From: Lunasporangiospora selenospora
Taxonomy: Eukaryota > Mortierellomycota > Mortierellomycetes > Mortierellales > Mortierellaceae
Direction: 5' to 3'
Length of the DNA: 18,738 nucleotides
NCBI GenBank assembly: GCA_015680635.1
Contig: JAABOA010000238.1
Span: forward strand, 1 to 18,738
Each line of letters opens with the position of its first letter. The stretch's first letter is position 1. A model generated the notes under the pieces. It was not told the DNA's origin and made no database searches. It saw only the letters and a program-made list of their open reading frames with translations. This document shows positions 9,942 through 18,130 of the stretch, piece by piece. A program made the position numbers and the translations under genes.

Positions 9942-11372
9942 ATGGAACTAGCTCTTTCGCTCCCAGAGATCAGAGAATGCATCTGTCGCTTCCTCTCGCA
10001 TCGTGATCGCAAGTCTTGTGCACTTGTCTCTCGAGCCTGGTCCGAGACCATGACTCCGTGGATATGGCTCTCTGCTAAACTTGGCCAGCGGGTACCTCCC
10101 AGGGTACTGGCCGTCACCCGCAAGTATGGAGCCATTGTCCGTACACTCCACCTCGTCGAGCACAAGTATCCGCTCGATATCAATGAGTGGTTCAAGAACC
10201 TCCAGGCTCTACATTCGATGTGCGGCATATATCAAGCAAATGTAATAGAATGCATTGCAGATCTAATCCATCGTAACCAGTCATCACTTCTAAGGATCCA
10301 TGCCGATTACCTTGATGATGAAAACTCGCTCGTCTTCATGGCCACTCTCAATTGTCCCTCACTCAGGCATCTGCAATGCACACATGTCACGATCCAAGAA
10401 AGAGCTGTTATGGAGTCTTTTGTAAAGACATGTACTCGATTGACAACCCTGAAGCTAGATCGTGTCCGCTTTTTAGAAGAGACCCATCTAATGTTCCAGG
10501 GACAAACGTTCCCTAGTCTCGAGCAAATCCATTTGGAGAATATCAACGATCCGTACCTGCATTTCTTGGGAGAATGTCCCAACCTAAAAGCCTTGACCAT
10601 TTTCCAATTCGAGTACATCAGTGCCAAAGACTTTCTAGAGGAGGTCATCACTCACTGCAGAAAACTTTGCGTGCTCGATGTGGGTGGTTACGGCTTTTAT
10701 AGGCCTGATGAATTTGAGGAGCTCGCTTTGGCCCTGCCTCCAATGAAGTATCTCCAGGGAGTGGTCGGTAGCTGGAGCCAAGCTATAGCAAACTCGATTA
10801 CATCTCGTCATTTCGGGTCTCTTCAGGCGATTGAAATAATATACGGTCAAGAGAACTCTAGCAAGTTTATCCAAAGCATCCTCAGCTCATGTCCCAATTT
10901 ACGGTTCCTTATTGGAGTCACTATCAATGCCGAGGATGCCGCATCAGGGTCGCCTTGGGTGTGTTATAGACTGGAATACCTTCAGGTTCAATTTGTGCTC
11001 CCCTATACTGAACACAATCTCCACACGGCTATTTGTGATCGGATTTCCACACTCAAGGAGCTCCGTTTCCTAAATCTGTATTCGGATTCTTTTTTTGGTC
11101 AGTTCCAAGCATTTCCGTTGAGGCTAGGTGAAGGCCTTGAGCGATTGGCGTCACTCAAGAAACTCGAACACTTTGGCGTAGGATTGTTGCAAGAAGAATG
11201 GGAAACCGAGGAAATAGAATGGATGGATCAGGCATGGCCAAATCTTGAATCTATCCGTGCCAGATATCACGAGCAGGATGAGATTTACACAAGAGTATGT
11301 GAAGCAATGGGCAAATCCAGAGTTTCTAAAGAGTATCTGAGGGCTAGGTACCTAGATTTTATAGATCTTTGA
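9942..11372 (+). CDS. F-box/LRR-like protein, array copy 2
   Basis: Encodes 476 residues, intronless. It starts MELALSLPEI in the context AGGAAATGG. The F-box-like domain (about 4-44) reads close to the family consensus, with FLSHRDRKSCALVSRAW and PWIW. Leucine-rich segments then recur about every 25 residues, for example NCPSLRHLQC, CTRLTTLKL, FPSLEQIHL, ECPNLKALTI and SCPNLRFL. PWVCYRLEYLQV and EIEWMDQAWPNLESI follow, and the protein ends DFIDL. Its 3' flank (about 11381-11463) resembles the flank of the relic that ends at 12092, so the ancestral duplication unit included sequence past the stop. The role is presumably SCF substrate recognition, with target unknown. Compared with copies 3 and 4 it lacks about 13 residues of a basic loop before the LRLGEG block. 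Confidence 0.93.
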   Translation: MELALSLPEIRECICRFLSHRDRKSCALVSRAWSETMTPWIWLSAKLGQRVPPRVLAVTRKYGAIVRTLHLVEHKYPLDINEWFKNLQALHSMCGIYQANVIECIADLIHRNQSSLLRIHADYLDDENSLVFMATLNCPSLRHLQCTHVTIQERAVMESFVKTCTRLTTLKLDRVRFLEETHLMFQGQTFPSLEQIHLENINDPYLHFLGECPNLKALTIFQFEYISAKDFLEEVITHCRKLCVLDVGGYGFYRPDEFEELALALPPMKYLQGVVGSWSQAIANSITSRHFGSLQAIEIIYGQENSSKFIQSILSSCPNLRFLIGVTINAEDAASGSPWVCYRLEYLQVQFVLPYTEHNLHTAICDRISTLKELRFLNLYSDSFFGQFQAFPLRLGEGLERLASLKKLEHFGVGLLQEEWETEEIEWMDQAWPNLESIRARYHEQDEIYTRVCEAMGKSRVSKEYLRARYLDFIDL

Positions 11373-11664
11373 TATCAACCAAATACTATCATCTGTTTTC
11401 TTCTTCTTCTTGGAACCAGATGGGATCTGGAGTAGGTAGGGTTGACAGTGAGCCAGATGTTTGTGAAAAATAGGACGAAGTATATTGGTCTGACCTTGTG
11501 GCTCTTCTGTACTCCTTGCTTCTGTAAGGTAGAGATAAATCGAGTTTAAGGACACTCACAAACAAAGAGCTGGGAAGTTAAAGCAGATCTTCTTGTATGT
11601 AAAATGCACTTGGTATGAGAGTATCCCTCTGTTCCATGCCTATTACTTATATATTGGGCAATGG
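11373..11664 (+). other. 3' flank of F-box copy 2
   Basis: No gene is seen. The first 90 bases contain CAAATACTATC and GAGTAGGTAGGGTTGA, which recur in altered form after the relic ending at 12092 and, more weakly, after copy 3. A short perfect inverted repeat (CCAGAT-GGG-ATCTGG) lies at 11416-11430. Confidence 0.5.
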
Positions 11665-12092
11665 AAGGTTCGTTGGGGAGGTCCTTGATGCCAAGGATAT
11701 CAAAGCAGGGCTACCTTAGGTATGTCATAGACTAAAACATTTCCAGGTTCACATTGTAGTCGCCCTGATGAACACCATTTCCACTTGGCTGCATGTGGTC
11801 AACTCTATCAGCTCAAAGTCCCTTGTTTCCTAAATCTGTCTATCTAACAACTACCTTCGATATCAATAAATTGTACTCTTATTGAGACTGGGCGAGGGGT
11901 TAGGATTGTCAGCATCTCCCAAGACACTTGCCTTGGTACGGGACCCTTGCGAGTAGTAATGGCTAGTAGAAGACATCGATTGGATGGCTCTGGCATGGAT
12001 TCATCTGTTGCAGCTACTGTACAAAGACGGACATACTCAAAGTTCTCGGAAACCATCCCAGTGTTGAACATGTAGCTTCCATAGACCTTTGA
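11665..12092 (+). pseudogene. F-box/LRR relic 1: decayed C-terminal third
   Basis: The sequence aligns with roughly residues 318 to the end of the intact copies. One frame reads AKDIKAGLP-stop-VCHRLKHFQV, where the stop TAG at 11717-11719 replaces the Trp of the PWVC motif. After a frameshift it continues RPDEHHFHLAACGQLYQLK. After another shift it reads LRLGEGLGLSAS and later EDIDWMALAW, with two adjacent in-frame stops between. The last bases CCATAGACCTTTGA parallel the TTCATAGATCTTTGA ending of intact copies. No counterpart of the first two thirds is visible upstream. This is a dead fragment, older than relic 3 judging by its divergence. Confidence 0.85.
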
Positions 12093-12654
12093 ACCAAAAC
12101 AAATACTTTCTACTATTGGATCTCCCATGAATCATGCAGAGTCACAAAGTGAGTAGGATTGATTATGAACCAGACACTAGCCAAACGCGCCACGACGAAA
12201 TCTCCTGCAAGTAGGAGAGAAAGAGCCGACATCGAAGGATCAAAAAGCAACGTCACAATGAACGCTTGGCTGCCACAAGCCATGTTTGTCTTTTTGACAG
12301 AATGGCAGGTAGAGTGAAAGGCAGATGTTGTTTTCAAATTAGACAACTCACGTCTACTTTATTCCACTGATACAACGTGAAAAGAGGAGTCTCTGAAGTA
12401 TATTTTGGAATCTCGAAGGATTGAATGTGAGGTCATTGTTGGTGATAGTAAGGATATCCTCCTTTACTAAACAATCCCAGATGTCTGCATGGGTTTGTCG
12501 AGTGCAAGGCAGACGGTTTGGATAGACTTTAACTAAAAGCTCGTCTTTGTTACAGCTAAAGAAGAAAATATCGATGTCTGCAGAGACCACGAGTCTCTCA
12601 TTTCCCCAGAGGCCTTTTTGTCTAGAGATCGCATGAACAGAGAAAACACTCCCA
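12093..12654. other. Gene-free stretch between relics 1 and 2
   Basis: The first 80 bases match the 3' flank of F-box copy 2 (CAAATACTTTC, GAGTAGGATTGA). The rest holds two short minus-strand open frames (12113-12346 and 12354-12590; 77 and 78 residues) that I do not recognise and cannot join by convincing splice sites. They may be chance or a remnant of an unrelated gene. Confidence 0.4.
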
Positions 12655-12845
12655 AATATGTGCTTACATTAAATATGTCAATTTGACTGATATCCGAAAT
12701 GCATATCCAACCTCAAGTCAATGTCTAATTGACCAAATGTTGGGGTTTTTGGAAGTGGTGATCCGTTGCTGTAATCAACTCCATGCTGTTTCATTTGGTC
12801 CAAAGGCTTCCTGGGGAAAAAATGAATTTGTTATTAGATTGGTAA
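12655..12845 (+). pseudogene. F-box/LRR relic 2: isolated middle fragment
   Basis: The DNA near 12688-12716 parallels the intact segment encoding LDxLRACPNLK. The following in-frame stretch LGFLEVVIRCCNQLHAVSF matches the region around residues 227-243 of intact copies (for example copy 1 LLDVAIHCCKQLCAFHY) and continues to a degraded counterpart of EEF..LAL. Flanking homology fades on both sides, so only about 60 codons survive. The borders are approximate. A TAA/TGA-rich left part shows it is not translated as a unit. Confidence 0.75.
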
Positions 12846-12866
12846 GGGGAGGGGGGGGAGGGGAGA
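12841..12866 (+). other. G-rich tract at the end of relic 2
   Basis: The sequence is GGTAAGGGGAGGGGGGGGAG followed by GGGAG, with at least four runs of three or more G separated by single bases. This fits the usual G-quadruplex pattern on the plus strand. Confidence 0.6.
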
Positions 12867-13332
12867 ATCTAATAGATGACATTGGAATAACTTGTTCTGG
12901 AAAGGTATTCCAGGGGGATGGCACGAGAAACTCAAGATCAGAAAAAATCAAGGGTTCATAATAATATCCGTGTTTTGAATCCATACGCATTTTAGAGTAT
13001 TCTCTGGAGTGAGCAACCTCAAGTCTAGTTCTTATGTATTATTGCTTCTGAGGACTTGAATGGGGCTGGGGTTGGCCAGATTTGATAATTCTTCTTCACA
13101 AATTGCTCCCAGGCTAGCCGATAGTGCAAATAAGGGACGCCTTAGTCTATGGGGAAAAACCACGGAGCAGCCTCCTCTTTGACTCGGCGTCCCAATTCCT
13201 CTTCTCTGAACCAAGGGGTACAACATCAAAGAAAACTTAAAACTAGGCACCAAAGCAATGTCATTTCTATCTCATCAGCATCTCCATCCGCATCATCCGC
13301 ATCTCCATTAGATCATTCCTCTCATTCAAGAA
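12867..13332 (+). promoter_or_regulatory. Upstream flank and leader of F-box copy 3
   Basis: There is no coding sequence. AAAACTTAAAACTAGGCACC then AAAGCA at 13232-13257 matches the block upstream of copy 2. A CATC/CATCCGC repeat follows at about 13270-13308, then AAGAAATGG at the start. An 8-bp perfect inverted repeat, GGGACGCC (13134-13141) and GGCGTCCC (13186-13193), lies farther up. Its significance is unknown. Confidence 0.4.
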
Positions 13333-14778
13333 ATGGACCAGGCCCTTTCGCTTCCGGAAATCAGAGAATATATTTGTCTATTCCTCTCACGACGTGACCG
13401 CAAGTCCTGTGCGCTTGTCTCTCGGGCTTGGTCTGAGTCCATGACTTTATGGTTATGGAGCTCTGTAGTCCTCCATAAGGCGAACCATCCTGAGAAACTC
13501 ATCGCTATCCACAAGTATAATATCTTTGTCCGAGCACTCAGGTTTGAGGGGCCGATCGATATATTTGGATTGTTTGCGAATCTCCAAACTCTACATTTTG
13601 AACATTTCGCATATCAATCGGATATCTCGAGGAAGACGGCTGATTTAATACGTCGCAACCAGTCTTCCCTTCAAAGGATCCATGTCAATTGTTATGATGA
13701 TGAAAACTCAGTCCTCTTCAGGGCATCTCTCGAGTGTCCTTCGCTCAAGAATCTTCATTACGACTGCATCACGAACAAGAATCGAGATTTGATGGAGTCT
13801 TTTTTATTGGCATGTACTCGATTAACAACCTTGAGTTTGGAGAGAACCAACTTTGATGAGGGGACCCATCTGATGTTCCATGGCCAAACGTTTGCCGGCC
13901 TCGAGCAAGTCAGGTTGCAGTATATCCGAGGGCCATATCTGGATTTCTTGAGAGCATGCCCGAACCTAAAAGCCTTAACCATTTTTCAAGTGGGATATGT
14001 CAGTGCCAAAGCATTTTTGGAGGTGGTCACCACTCACTGTAAACAACTCGTCGTACTCAGTTGTAGCAACTGCGGGTTTGATAGTGATTACGAATTTGAG
14101 GAGCTTGTATTGGCTCTGCCTCCCATGAAGTGCCTCCAGAATAAGGCCGTTCTTGGGTACGACCCAAACCTATACCTAGCCTACTTCCGTCATTTCAAGA
14201 CTCTGCAGGCGATTCATGTGCCAAACCTTTATCAGGGTGACGGTAAAGATATCCAAACCATCCTCAGTTTTTGTCCCAATCTCCGGTCATTTGTTGGAAA
14301 CTTTGTCAATGCGAAGGATATCGTGGCGGGACCACCATGGGTGTGTCAAAGATTGGAGTATCTCCAGGTTGAAATCCTCGTATGCCATGATGACCGTCGT
14401 CTTGACCTGGCTATTTGTGACCAACTCTCGCAGCTCAAGGAGCTCCATACATTGAACCTTTCTATGGGGTCATCACATTGTCGTAAACGTTCTCAAAAAA
14501 GATCACTCTCTTTGAGACTGGGTGAGGGATTGGAGTTGTTGGCATCGCTTTCCAACCTTGAACACTTTGGTGTGGGGTGCTTGCGACCAGAATGGCGAGC
14601 GGGGTGGAGATCAGAGGATATCGAGTGGATGGCCCAGGCATGGCCTAATCTTGAAGCTATCTATGGCGAATACCGCGAGGAGGATGAGATTTACTCAAGA
14701 ATGTGCAAACAGATGGGCGTGTCCAGAGTTCGTAAAGAGCTTCCAAGGTTAGATTTCATAGATTTCATAGATCTTTGA
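13333..14778 (+). CDS. F-box/LRR-like protein, array copy 3
   Basis: Encodes 481 residues, intronless, starting MDQALSLPEI. The F-box-like domain is about 4-44 (FLSRRDRKSCALVSRAW). Leucine-rich segments lie near 83-90, 112-117, 134-142, 161-168, 187-194, 209-217, 234-242, 288-294 and 313-320. PWVCQRLE is at 335-342 and EWMAQAWPNLEAIY at 431-444. The end is DFIDFIDL. A basic loop at about 380-391 (SSHCRKRSQKRS) is shared in position with copy 4 and absent from copies 1 and 2. Residues 270-285 and about 295-306 differ strongly from the other copies, while LPPMK, TLQA and IQTIL next to them are conserved. It aligns to copy 4 base for base without net gaps (offset 2820), so these two are close relatives. 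It is a presumed SCF substrate receptor. Confidence 0.93.
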   Translation: MDQALSLPEIREYICLFLSRRDRKSCALVSRAWSESMTLWLWSSVVLHKANHPEKLIAIHKYNIFVRALRFEGPIDIFGLFANLQTLHFEHFAYQSDISRKTADLIRRNQSSLQRIHVNCYDDENSVLFRASLECPSLKNLHYDCITNKNRDLMESFLLACTRLTTLSLERTNFDEGTHLMFHGQTFAGLEQVRLQYIRGPYLDFLRACPNLKALTIFQVGYVSAKAFLEVVTTHCKQLVVLSCSNCGFDSDYEFEELVLALPPMKCLQNKAVLGYDPNLYLAYFRHFKTLQAIHVPNLYQGDGKDIQTILSFCPNLRSFVGNFVNAKDIVAGPPWVCQRLEYLQVEILVCHDDRRLDLAICDQLSQLKELHTLNLSMGSSHCRKRSQKRSLSLRLGEGLELLASLSNLEHFGVGCLRPEWRAGWRSEDIEWMAQAWPNLEAIYGEYREEDEIYSRMCKQMGVSRVRKELPRLDFIDFIDL

Positions 14779-15153
14779 CATGAAGCAAATACCATCCTGG
14801 CTCCTCTATACTACAGCCTAAAGTAGGTATGATTGTCGGTAAACCGGTCCTCTTCGATAATTGGGATCATAAACACTCGTGAATAACTTGCTTAGAAGGA
14901 GATGTGGGCCCGTTTTCCTGCGCCACACTCACACTGCCTTGCCATGTTAGCCTTCATATGACTTGAATTTGGTCTGTAATTGGTCCTCTATCCCACTCAA
15001 CCATTCAGGTACTTACCAAGGGAAACAATTTTGGATCTCCACCTTGCGTTTTGGTCCCCTGAAAGGAACAAAGAGTGAAAGGAAGCTAATTGGGGAGTGC
15101 ATCTTCAGCTCTACTATCTCATTATCGCCTCCACCTTCTTAACATTCACGGAA
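14779..15153 (+). other. Intergenic region between F-box copy 3 and relic 3
   Basis: No gene. Just after the stop, CAAATACCATC and AAAGTAGGTATGATTG echo the 3' flanks of copy 2 and relic 1. The last 60 bases are a short, non-expanded version of the family leader, ending CACGGAAATGG. Confidence 0.5.
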
Positions 15154-15995
15154 ATGGACCCAGAGGTCGGAAGACACAATTACTTTTCCATCCGACACCG
15201 TTGCTACAGGTCCTGTGCACCTGTCTCTCTTGTCTGGACCGGGTCCACAACTCTATGGGTTTTGCTTTCTGTTGCTCTCCGCAATGAGAGCTCTCCCAAG
15301 AAGCTTGCCGTCATATACAAGTACAGGGCCTTTGTCCGTATTTCTAGCCTTAACAAGTTCAAGTCGCCCAATGCGGTCAATGAATGGTTTGAGAGTATAC
15401 AAATATTTAAACTATTAAAGCCTCGTGCATCAAACAGAGTTCCGCGAATACACTGAAATCTAATCAATCACAGCTGCTGGTCTTCGCCTCAATAGCTCAG
15501 TCATCCTCAGGGTATCACTTCAACGCCCCTCGCCCATGAATTTGCATTACGACTGTGTCATGATCCGAGAAAGAAAATTAATGAGGAGCTTTCTATATAC
15601 TCAAAAGGCAACTTTGTATTTTAATCAAACCAGCTTTGAGGATGGGACCATCTAATAACCAGCGTCAAACGTTTACAAGTCTTAGGTGAGGCAAGATGGA
15701 GAAACTAGTGGGTCATACCTGGATATTCTGAGAGCATGTCCCCTAAAAGTCTTGACCATTTTCGAAGTTGAACATGTCCGGGCCGAAGGTGGCCATGGCC
15801 TCACCATTCCCACTCGGCTGTTTGTGACCAACTCTCTCAACTCAAAGAATTGATATGGACTGGTGGTCTTCTCACAATCATCCTCAAAGCGGAGCACATT
15901 CAATGAAACTGGGTGAAGGGTTGGAGTTGTTGGTATCCCTTCATAGACTTGAGCACCTTGGAGTCGACCATCGAAAGCCTAACCTTGATGGTGAC
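15154..15995 (+). pseudogene. F-box/LRR relic 3: near full-span copy with deletions and stops
   Basis: It begins with an intact start codon in family context and MDPEVGRHNYFSIRHR, a damaged F-box missing ALSLPEI. The frame reads on through KLAVIYKYRAFVRISSLNKF and NEWFESIQIF, then stops at 15454-15456. Later blocks still match intact copies at DNA level: the HYDC-like segment at about 15541-15575, LDILRAC near 15719-15740, FVTNSLNSKN-like DNA near 15820-15852, KLGEGLELL near 15905-15935 and LSKLEH. About 450 bases between the VSAKEF region and the CDQLSQLK region are missing, and a smaller deletion removes most of the stretch before AWPNLE. The relic ends about 155 bases before the start of copy 4, so the promoter of copy 4 must overlap it. 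Confidence 0.88.
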
Positions 15996-15999
15996 ACCA

Positions 16000-16152
16000 A
16001 ATAAAGGGGCTTTGCACCTCTTTGCAGAAGGGAGGACGCAGTTCTTCTCATTATCTTCCTCTTCCTCTTCCTCCTCTTCCTCATCACCGTCGTCATCCTC
16101 ATCTTCCTCATCTTCCTCATTCTCATTCTCTACCTTCTCTTCATTTACGAAA
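16000..16152 (+). promoter_or_regulatory. TC-rich leader of F-box copy 4
   Basis: TCTTCC and TCATCC units run from about 16047 to 16140, directly before the start context ACGAAAATGG. Because unit lengths are multiples of three, the tract is open in frame and reads as poly-Ser. This creates a false N-terminal extension from 15913 that also runs through relic 3. Confidence 0.6.
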
Positions 16153-17598
16153 ATGGATCCAGCTCTTTCAATTCCAGAGATCAGAAGACACCTTTGTCTT
16201 TTCATCCGTCCCAGTGATTACAGGGCCTGCTCACTTGTCTCTCGAGCCTGGTTCGAGTCCATAGCCCCTTGGATATGGCATTCTGCCACCCTCTGTGAGA
16301 AGGACTCGGCCGAGGATCTCACCATCCTCCACAAGTATAGAGCCTTCACCCGTGCACTCAAGTTTGAGTTGCCGATCGAAATCTATGGCTGGTTTAATAA
16401 TCTACAAACTCTTCACTGTCATAACTACAACTGTGGATCAGAGTCTCCAGAACACATTGCAGATCTTATCCGTCGTAACCGGTCTTCACTCCAAAGAATC
16501 CATATCGACGGCCTTTGTGACGAGAATTCAATTGTCTTTAGAACATCTCTGGAATGTCCCTCGCTCAAGCATCTGCATTTCAAACAACTTCGGCTCCGAG
16601 AAAGGGATCTGATAGAGTCTTTTATTAAGACTTGTAGTCGATTGGTCACTCTGAGTCTGAAGGACATTGAGTTTGAGAGGGAAGCTCTTTTGATGTTGAA
16701 GGGTCAAATGTTTACTAGTCTTGAGCAACTCAGGATGGATTGTGTCAAAGGGCCCTATCTGGATTTCGTGAGAGCATGTCCGAACCTCAAAGCCTTGGCC
16801 GTTTTCAAAGCGGCACAGGTCAGTGCCAAGGAATTTGTGCAAGTGGTCACCACTCACTGCAAACTACTCTGCGCACTCAGTTATGCTCATTCTGACTTTG
16901 ATAGTATTGTCGAGTTTGAGAAGCTTGCCTTGATCTTGCCTCCCATGAAGAGCCTCCAGATTATGTTCATGATCCAATTCGGGTTTTTACAGAACATTTC
17001 ATACTCCCGCCATCACGAGACTCTTCAGGCGGTTCAAATGAAGGATCGATTTATGAGAGATGGAGAAAATATTCAAACTATCTTGAGCTCATGTCCAAAT
17101 CTCCGGTGGTTTGAGGGAAATATCTTCTTTGCCAATGCTATTGAACCAGGTCGTCCATGGGTGTGCCAAAGATTGGAACATCTCCAGTTTGATATCCTCG
17201 TCCGCAACGATGACCGTCGTCTCAACACTGCTGCATGCGCACAACTCTCCCAGCTTAAGAATCTCCGCACATTGATTCTTTCCATGGCTGATCGTGCTAG
17301 TCGTAGGGATAATCAACACAGGTCACTCTCTTTGAGACTGGGTGAGGGATTGGAGTTGTTGGCATCACTCTCCAAACTTGAGCATTTTGGTGTAGGAAAC
17401 TTGCGACCAGAAGGGCGAGAAGAGTGGCGAGCAGAGGATATCGAGTGGATGGCGCAGGCATGGCCTAATCTTGAAGCCATCTATGATGAATATCGCGGGG
17501 AGGATGAGGCACACCCAAGAAGATACAAGCATATGGGCATATCTATAGTTCGTCAAGCATTTCCAAGAACTAACTTCATAGATTTCATTGATCTTTGA
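16153..17598 (+). CDS. F-box/LRR-like protein, array copy 4
   Basis: Encodes 481 residues, intronless, starting MDPALSIPEI. The start is chosen by alignment rather than the upstream Met at 15913, whose added 80 residues are relic 3 plus poly-Ser leader. The F-box-like domain is about 4-44, with a changed centre (FIRPSDYRACSLVSRAW) shared with copy 5. Repeat segments include ECPSLKHLHF, CSRLVTLSL, FTSLEQLRM, ACPNLKALAV and SCPNLRWF. PWVCQRLEHLQF is at 335-346. RSLSLRLGEGLELLASL is almost identical to copy 3, including more than 40 identical bases at 17323-17366 against 14503-14546. It ends NFIDFIDL. Copy 4 therefore resembles copy 5 in its N-terminal part and copy 3 near its C-terminus. It is a presumed SCF substrate receptor with unknown target. 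Confidence 0.93.
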   Translation: MDPALSIPEIRRHLCLFIRPSDYRACSLVSRAWFESIAPWIWHSATLCEKDSAEDLTILHKYRAFTRALKFELPIEIYGWFNNLQTLHCHNYNCGSESPEHIADLIRRNRSSLQRIHIDGLCDENSIVFRTSLECPSLKHLHFKQLRLRERDLIESFIKTCSRLVTLSLKDIEFEREALLMLKGQMFTSLEQLRMDCVKGPYLDFVRACPNLKALAVFKAAQVSAKEFVQVVTTHCKLLCALSYAHSDFDSIVEFEKLALILPPMKSLQIMFMIQFGFLQNISYSRHHETLQAVQMKDRFMRDGENIQTILSSCPNLRWFEGNIFFANAIEPGRPWVCQRLEHLQFDILVRNDDRRLNTAACAQLSQLKNLRTLILSMADRASRRDNQHRSLSLRLGEGLELLASLSKLEHFGVGNLRPEGREEWRAEDIEWMAQAWPNLEAIYDEYRGEDEAHPRRYKHMGISIVRQAFPRTNFIDFIDL

Positions 17599-17870
17599 AT
17601 ATCATCCTCTCACGGAAATTGTTCGGAAAGCCTACAGTTGGTACTGTGTCTATGGACCAGAGATTCGTAGAGATCAAGAACCACTCTCAAATAGCTGGTT
17701 CAGATGGAGAAGTGTGCCAGACTCGCATTATGCGAGAGATGACCAGGACATGCTTTTTTGACCCCATCTTGAGAACTTTAATCTACACCACCTGCACCTT
17801 GTCAAAAGAAACAAAGTGTGGGGACAACATTCAGGAGGGGGGAAGTGACATGCATCAGCAACTCTTTTCT
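17599..17870 (+). other. Intergenic region between F-box copies 4 and 5
   Basis: I see no gene, relic or convincing poly(A) hexamer here. An open frame from 17595 runs through it only because the downstream repeat lacks stops. Confidence 0.5.
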
Positions 17871-18110
17871 CTCATCAGCCTCCATCCTCCTCTTCCTCCG
17901 CCTCTTCATCGGCATCGTCCTCTTCCTCCGCCTCTTCATCGGCATCGTCCTCTTCCTCATCGGCATCCCTTCCTCATCGGCATCGTCCTCTTCCTCATCG
18001 GCATCCTCTTCTTCCTCATCGGCATCCTCTTCTTCCTCATCAGCATCCTCTTCTTCCTCATCTCCCTCATCTCCCTCATCTCTCTCATCTCTCTCATCTT
18101 CCTCCAATCT
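17871..18110. repeat. Expanded TCCTC/CATC tandem repeat in the leader of F-box copy 5
   Basis: There are two exact 30-bp units at 17888-17917 and 17918-17947. These are followed by several 21-bp units built on TCTTCCTCATCGGCATC, one of them shortened to 17 bp. Four 9-bp units (TCCCTCATC or TCTCTCATC) end the block. The block stops about 20 bases before the start codon. The reverse strand reads as Asp/Glu-rich and the forward strand as Ser or Leu/Ile/Phe-rich protein; both are artefacts. Confidence 0.92.
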
Positions 18111-18130
18111 CCACCTCCTCATTTACAAAA

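Noticed and set aside
11416-11430. CCAGAT-GGG-ATCTGG hairpin as a terminator
   Set aside because: The six-base stem is short, there is no poly-T logic for a pol II gene, and relic 1 does not keep it.
13134-13193. GGGACGCC/GGCGTCCC inverted repeat as an operator or transposon end
   Set aside because: There are only eight paired bases with a 44-base loop, no target duplication, and no copy elsewhere in the array.
15913-16152. N-terminal extension of F-box copy 4 with a long poly-Ser stretch
   Set aside because: It is translated relic 3 plus the TC-rich leader. The five paralogues start at the homologous Met at 16153.
15900-16205. Minus-strand Glu-rich frame opposite the copy 4 leader
   Set aside because: Shadow of the TC-rich repeat.
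17802-18122. Minus-strand acidic Asp/Glu-rich protein
   Set aside because: It is the reverse reading of the leader repeat of copy 5. The regular unit explains the whole composition.
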